NCBI GenBank assembly: GCA_019054805.1 | Contig: JAHQIY010000010.1 | Coordinates: 2,215,501-2,279,500, forward strand | Direction of reading: 5' to 3' | Source: Brachionus manjavacas | Lineage: Eukaryota; Rotifera; Eurotatoria; Ploima; Brachionidae | DNA: 64,000 nucleotides | In this document: positions 60,395 through 64,000 of the stretch, one piece after another | Position numbering within the stretch: position 1 is the first letter of the stretch | Layout of the letters: the number at the start of each line of letters is the position of its first letter | Notes under the pieces: model-generated | The model's input: the letters and a program-made list of their open reading frames with translations, nothing else | The model's database searches: none | What the model was told of the DNA's origin: nothing | Made by a program: the position numbers and the translations under genes

Positions 60395-60417
60395 AGTTCA
60401 CATATCAGACATATGCC
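60395..60417 (-). repeat. Merlin right terminal inverted repeat
   Basis: Pairs with 58,602-58,624. Confidence 0.88.
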
Positions 60418-60425
60418 GAAAATAA
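60418..60425 (+). repeat. 8-base target-site duplication of Merlin, right
   Basis: GAAAATAA, as at 58,594-58,601. Confidence 0.88.
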
Positions 60426-61480
60426 TCTTCAAATTCATTTTCTTTGAAATTGCTAATATTCTTTGCGGGAATAAGATTCTTTCTAGCCATCATCGAATTA
60501 ACTGTAAATATTCGTTCTCTTGTTATTCTATTTTATGCGTAAAAAAGATAATTCATCTCTCCAACGATGATCACAATGCAAAAGCTGAATACGAAAATAT
60601 TGTGCCAACGTTACTGAATTACTACTACGCTCAAAATAACCTTTTCCATTCGGAAACAAATGAGGAAATATTTTGGCCTCAGTGTCGCTATCGTTTGAAT
60701 AAATTGTTACTTCTTTGTATTCGTCATTTTTGTATTTTTCAAACGAATAGCCAATTTTATTATAAATTTTTTCGGCGAATTGTTGACAATGACGTTCATC
60801 TAAATTTATTACCAACCCGGTATCAGTTTGATTATTTATCTTCATTTGAATACAGTTGTTTTTTGCCTGATTATGTTGTCGATTCAACTGAAGGATATCC
60901 ATTAAAGGTTTCTGTTGCATCAGATATTTTAAAATGAGCATCGATTCGCTCGATTGAAGCTAAACTTTTTTGATAAAGCGGATTGTTTGACTTTAGCCAT
61001 AAAAGAGCATATTTTATAAGTTTGCTGTCATTAGCTTGATCTTTTTCTTCGTTTTTTAATAAAATCTCAAATGTACCATCAGATTTTTTTAAAAAATTGA
61101 TCTTTCCATTCATATACCTATAAGAAAAATTAGTAGTTTGATATGTAAAACAAAACATCGTACATAACGCTAACTAATTATATTGAAAATAACTATTAAG
61201 GTTTTTTATTTGAGGAGGAATAGTGCATATTTCCGCGAAAACAATTAACAGTTTATTTTTTTTAAACGCTTGGCCACAGGTTCGACAAAATGAAAATTTT
61301 TCGTTCATTGTTGAGGTGAAATCACCGAACGGATTTGAGAATTTGATCCATATTTTTCGTTTATTGTCTTTAACTTCATGCCAAGTTAAATTTTTAGCGT
61401 AAATTACTTTTAAACAGTAATTACATACAAAGGCTCCTGATTAAATTTGCTTTGCTTTAGAAATTCATTTTCTTTAATTT
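60426..61480 (-). pseudogene. Helitron Rep/helicase, N-terminal part
   Basis: Minus strand. It begins near 61,440 with a zinc-binding region (FVCNYCLKVIY, then FCRTCGQAFKKNK and ICTIPPQIKNLN), as at the start of Helitron proteins. It passes a stop near 61,170 and continues with LIKYALLWLKSNNPLY. After a frame change it reads EAKIFPHLFPNGKGYF and LAQYFRIQLLHCDHRWRDE, the classic Helitron N-terminal block. Another frame break follows, then MMARKNLIPAKNISNFKENE up to the Merlin insertion, beyond which the protein resumes. Decayed before or after the insertion; order unknown. Confidence 0.85.
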
Positions 61481-61704
61481 CTAATTTTTTCAGATTTTTT
61501 ATCAATTTTTCCCATTTTGGATTCGAATTTATTTTTTTTTTTAATTTTATTTCATTTCACTATCAATCAATTTTTATATTATTTTTCGTAACTCAAATTT
61601 GCGTCATTCATTAAAATTTCCTAATTTTTAATCAACTTCCCAAACTTTTAAAACTATCAACTTTGATGGAGCCTTTTTAACAAAGTAAGTCGCCTTTTTA
61701 ATCA
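61481..61704. other. Region holding the Helitron 5' end
   Basis: AT-rich. The Helitron should start here with TC on the minus strand, but no unique terminus can be fixed by eye. Confidence 0.35.
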
Positions 61705-62118
61705 TACAGTCGAGTCTTGTTATAACGATGCTGATTAATACGATATTCGCTTTATAACAATATTTTTTTTCATAATTTACATTCCCCAATATAATTACAT
61801 GTTAAATTTCTTTGTTAATACGATGTTTTTTTAATACGATATCTAATTAATACGATAGGTTTATTCAGAAAAAAACGTACAAAACAGTGCTAATTGATCG
61901 TTCTTAATACGATATTGATCTTTTAAACAAAAAAATAGAAGACCAATGAAGTCCAGTTATAATTAAATATAATTAAATATTAATGTTAATTTAATTGCTT
62001 GTGTGTATATAAAGGTAATTTTATATACATATGTAAACAAAAAATGTCCACTCAAATTAAAAGAAAACCTTTGTCATTAGAAGAAAAACTTGAAAGAGGA
62101 ATACAGGATTTATATTGA
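61705..62118 (+). mobile_element. Truncated pogo-like element, 5' end
   Basis: A TA at 61,705-61,706 is followed by CAGTCGAGTCTTGTTATAAC, a typical pogo/Tigger terminal repeat start; pogo elements insert at TA. Repeated TTAATACGATAT motifs follow. At 62,044 an ATG opens IKRKPLSLEEKLERGI, the start of the CENP-B/psq-type helix-turn-helix of pogo transposases. It stops after 24 codons, where homology appears to end. The rest of the transposase and the 3' end are absent, so this is a relic. Confidence 0.68.
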
Positions 62119-62747
62119 AATTTTGCCCCTAATTTAATTTTGAACCCAAAGTCACTGAATTAAAATTTAAGCTACAAAATAATTATATTTTTGAGCTTTT
62201 TTTGAAAATAAAATTTAAAAAAAATCTAATAAATACATAATATTGTAAATTGGTTTAAAAGTTTTAATAAAATAGCAAAATTAATATAACATTATTTTAA
62301 AAAAATATAAATTTCAAACAACACGGTTTCAATACTAAGCAAAATTGAAAAATTGGATTAAAAATATATTCAAAAAAAACTCACAAAATTTTTTATTTTT
62401 AATGCGTGCTTTTTATTTTTCTTATGTAGTATTTAGTTTTTAAGTCTTAAAAAAAATTTGTTTCTTATTTATAAAAATTTTTATTTGAAAAGCTTCGATG
62501 CTTAAAAATAAATTTCTAAGTTAAAGTTTTTCTTTTCTTTTTCTCTTAGACTTAAGCCAAAAACTTTTTATAAATAAGAAACAAATTTTTAATCCAATTT
62601 TTCAATTCAATTTAATGCTTAAAAATTAATTTTCTAAGTAAAAATTTTTCTTTTCATTTTCTCTTAGACTTAAGCCAAATCTTTCTATCATCAGCTTTTC
62701 AAATAAAAACTTAATTATATAAATTAAAAAAAAATTTATCTTTTTAG
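62119..62747. repeat. AT-rich region with local duplication
   Basis: About 60 bases around 62,500-62,575 (TTCTCTTAGACTTAAGCCAA core) recur at about 62,615-62,680, period about 114. A TTTCTTATTTATAAAAA block near 62,460 and TTTTTATAAATAAGAAA near 62,566 are inverted copies. Nothing coding recognised. Confidence 0.6.
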
Positions 62748-63363
62748 ATGTCAAGCGGCTTTGACCTATTCGTTAATCAAATGTGGACAACAAAACTTCC
62801 AACAAGCAGTGCTCCATCAAAATTATTAGCCTTGATATTAGCTCACCCAAAAACTCTCTCCTCCAACCCTTCTGGATACCAATTAGAGCAAATCGATGAA
62901 AACGAAACCCCAATAATGCTAGAGTCCAAAATTCAAAATAATTTTGAATTTTGGACTCGTATTTTATTCCACAAAAATTTTTTTTGGATCAGTTTGACTT
63001 TTTTTATGTTAATTTTTTTTTTGATTGTTTTCCTTGCTTATTTTTTGAAAAAAAAAGTATTTTACCAAAAAGTTTGTAATCTTTCCAACAATTTGGTTAA
63101 TGAAATTGATTATTCCTCAAGAGCAACAAGGAGCAATAAGTCAATTCCGCAATTCGTGGAAGCCTACGTAATTTTTTTATAAATCAATTTTTTTTTAACT
63201 AATATTCTTTTTCATTTTAAAAAAGTATGTACAAGAAATGAAGACCTTTAGTCCAAAATTAAGTCCAAAAATAAATGATAAAAAAGAAACTAGTAAATTA
63301 GAGAATGATAGTGATGATGACTTAGAACTTAAATCAAGTCAATCATTTGATTTAAAGATTTAA
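62748..63363 (+). CDS. Single-pass membrane protein candidate, family unknown
   Basis: Exons 62,748-63,167 and 63,226-63,363, joined in phase 0 across a 58-base intron (GTAATT to TTTTAAAAAAG), give 185 residues and a stop. Unspliced, the frame would close at 63,182 in T-rich sequence. Residues 78-100 form one membrane helix (WISLTFFMLIFFLIVFLAYF) followed by KKK, which suggests a cytoplasmic C-terminal half. The tail has phosphorylation-type S/T sites and an acidic DSDDDLELK stretch. An acceptor-like CTTTTTAG lies directly before the ATG, so an upstream exon may exist and the ATG may be internal. I recognise no family. Exon composition is clearly less AT-rich than the flanks. Confidence 0.6.
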
Positions 63364-63417
63364 GTCTCTTATCAAATCGCTTTTCGTTGTTTGTCATTTT
63401 TTTGCGTTTTTTAAAAG

Positions 63418-64000
63418 ACAGTTTTTTTGGTCACAGCATTTTTGGTCATAGCATTTTTGGTCACAGCATTTTTGGTCACAGTTTTTTTGGTCACAGCATT
63501 ATTCGTCACAGCATTATTGGACCCAGTTTCTTGTTGGCAAGTTTTTTAAAGTTTTGCATTTTTTTGCGTTTTTTTAAAGACAGTTTTTTTGGACACAGAA
63601 TTTTTGGACCCAGCATTTTTGGACCCAGAATTTTTGGACTCAGTTTTTTTGGTCACAGCATTATTGGTCACAGCATTATTGGTCACAGCATTTTTGGACC
63701 CAGTATTTTTGGACCAAGTTTTTTTGGTCACAGCATTATTGGTCACAGCATTATTGGTCACAGCATTATTGGTCACAGCATTATTGGTCACAGCATTATT
63801 GGTCACAGTATTATTGGTCACAGCATTTTTGGTCACAGTTTTTTTGGTTACAGCATTATTGGAACCAGTTTTTTGTTGGCAAATTTTTTAAAGTTTTGCA
63901 TTTTTTTGCGTTTTTTTTAAAGAAAGTTTTTTTGGACACAGAATTTTTGGACCCAGTATTTTTTGACCCAGTATTTTTGGACCCAGGATTTTTTGGACCC
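63418..64000 (+). repeat. 15-base minisatellite with higher-order structure
   Basis: Tandem GGTCACAGCATTTTT and variants (GGACCCAGCATTTTT, GGTCACAGCATTATT), about 35 copies, running past the window end. They are broken by a longer spacer (TTGGCAAG, TTTTGCATTTTTTTGCG, TTTAAAGACAG) that recurs near 63,535, 63,880 and, in part, 63,390. All six frames stay open because the period is a multiple of three; this does not make it a gene. It begins about 55 bases after the stop of the membrane-protein candidate. Confidence 0.9.

Larger units (their letters stand above)
58602..60417 (+). mobile_element. Merlin-type DNA transposon
   Basis: 1,816 bases between 8-base duplications. Terminal inverted repeats: 58,602-58,624 and 60,395-60,417 match at 21 of 23 bases, starting GGCATA. 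Inside both ends the motifs GTGAACT and GTGCAC recur several times in both orientations, likely binding sites for the transposase. It carries one intact gene. Merlin is the eukaryotic branch of the IS1016/IS1595 group. The element sits inside the Helitron and so is younger. Confidence 0.9.

Noticed and set aside
60332..60937. 201-codon plus-strand frame
   Set aside because: Antisense to the Helitron N-terminal block and crossing the Merlin end.
63546..63836. (NAVTN)n and (LLVTA)n frames of the minisatellite
   Set aside because: A period divisible by three keeps all frames open; no start, splice or domain evidence.
63418..64000. CRISPR-like array
   Set aside because: Units are direct tandem copies without unique spacers, in animal DNA.

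Overview
The window is animal nuclear DNA from a strongly AT-rich genome. The one clear host gene is a PAQR-family membrane progestin receptor. Where introns can be phased they are mostly very short (52, 54 and 58 bases), and the 3' splice sites are AT-rich rather than C-rich. The repeats are metazoan types: Gypsy LTR, CR1/Jockey-like LINEs, Helitron, Merlin and pogo. Everything translates with the standard code. I cannot name the species. A small-genome, short-intron invertebrate (a rotifer, for example) would fit, but that is a guess.

Bases 1-36,495 are an array of one large repeat unit. The unit is about 7.24 kb in a long form and about 6.42 kb in a short form that lacks 802 bases. Copies run forward (1-8,058), then inverted (8,059-19,387), then through a scrambled stretch of joined fragments (19,388-20,276), then forward again (20,277-35,945), ending in a pol fragment (35,946-36,495). 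Each full unit holds an exon for a heptad-repeat coiled coil, a GC-richer degenerate exon, a solo LTR and a decayed Gypsy pol with a polypurine tract and the first bases of an LTR. The long form adds a small three-exon gene candidate between 50-base inverted arms.

Bases 35,946-38,968 (minus strand) are the 5' part of a Gypsy element: LTR, a tRNA-Leu-type primer site, gag with two zinc knuckles, aspartic protease and the start of RT. Its RT frame runs into the array's pol fragment without a break, so the array and this element have a common source. The element is dead: it has frameshifts and stops, no RT palm and no visible integrase.

Bases 39,000-51,400 are AT-rich DNA with scattered relics: a tRNA-like sequence, a homeodomain-like open frame, a decayed LINE, and two 5'-truncated LINE insertions with clean target-site duplications of 17 and 28 bases. 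A possible first exon of the receptor gene lies at 48,413-48,695, and the receptor itself at 51,673-54,060.

Bases 55,500-61,480 (minus strand) are a decayed Helitron. It is split by a complete-looking Merlin transposon (58,602-60,417) with 8-base target duplications and an intact transposase that carries an added acidic tail and a C-terminal C2H2 zinc finger. A truncated pogo 5' end follows. Then comes a candidate single-pass membrane protein gene (62,748-63,363), followed by a 15-base minisatellite that runs off the window.
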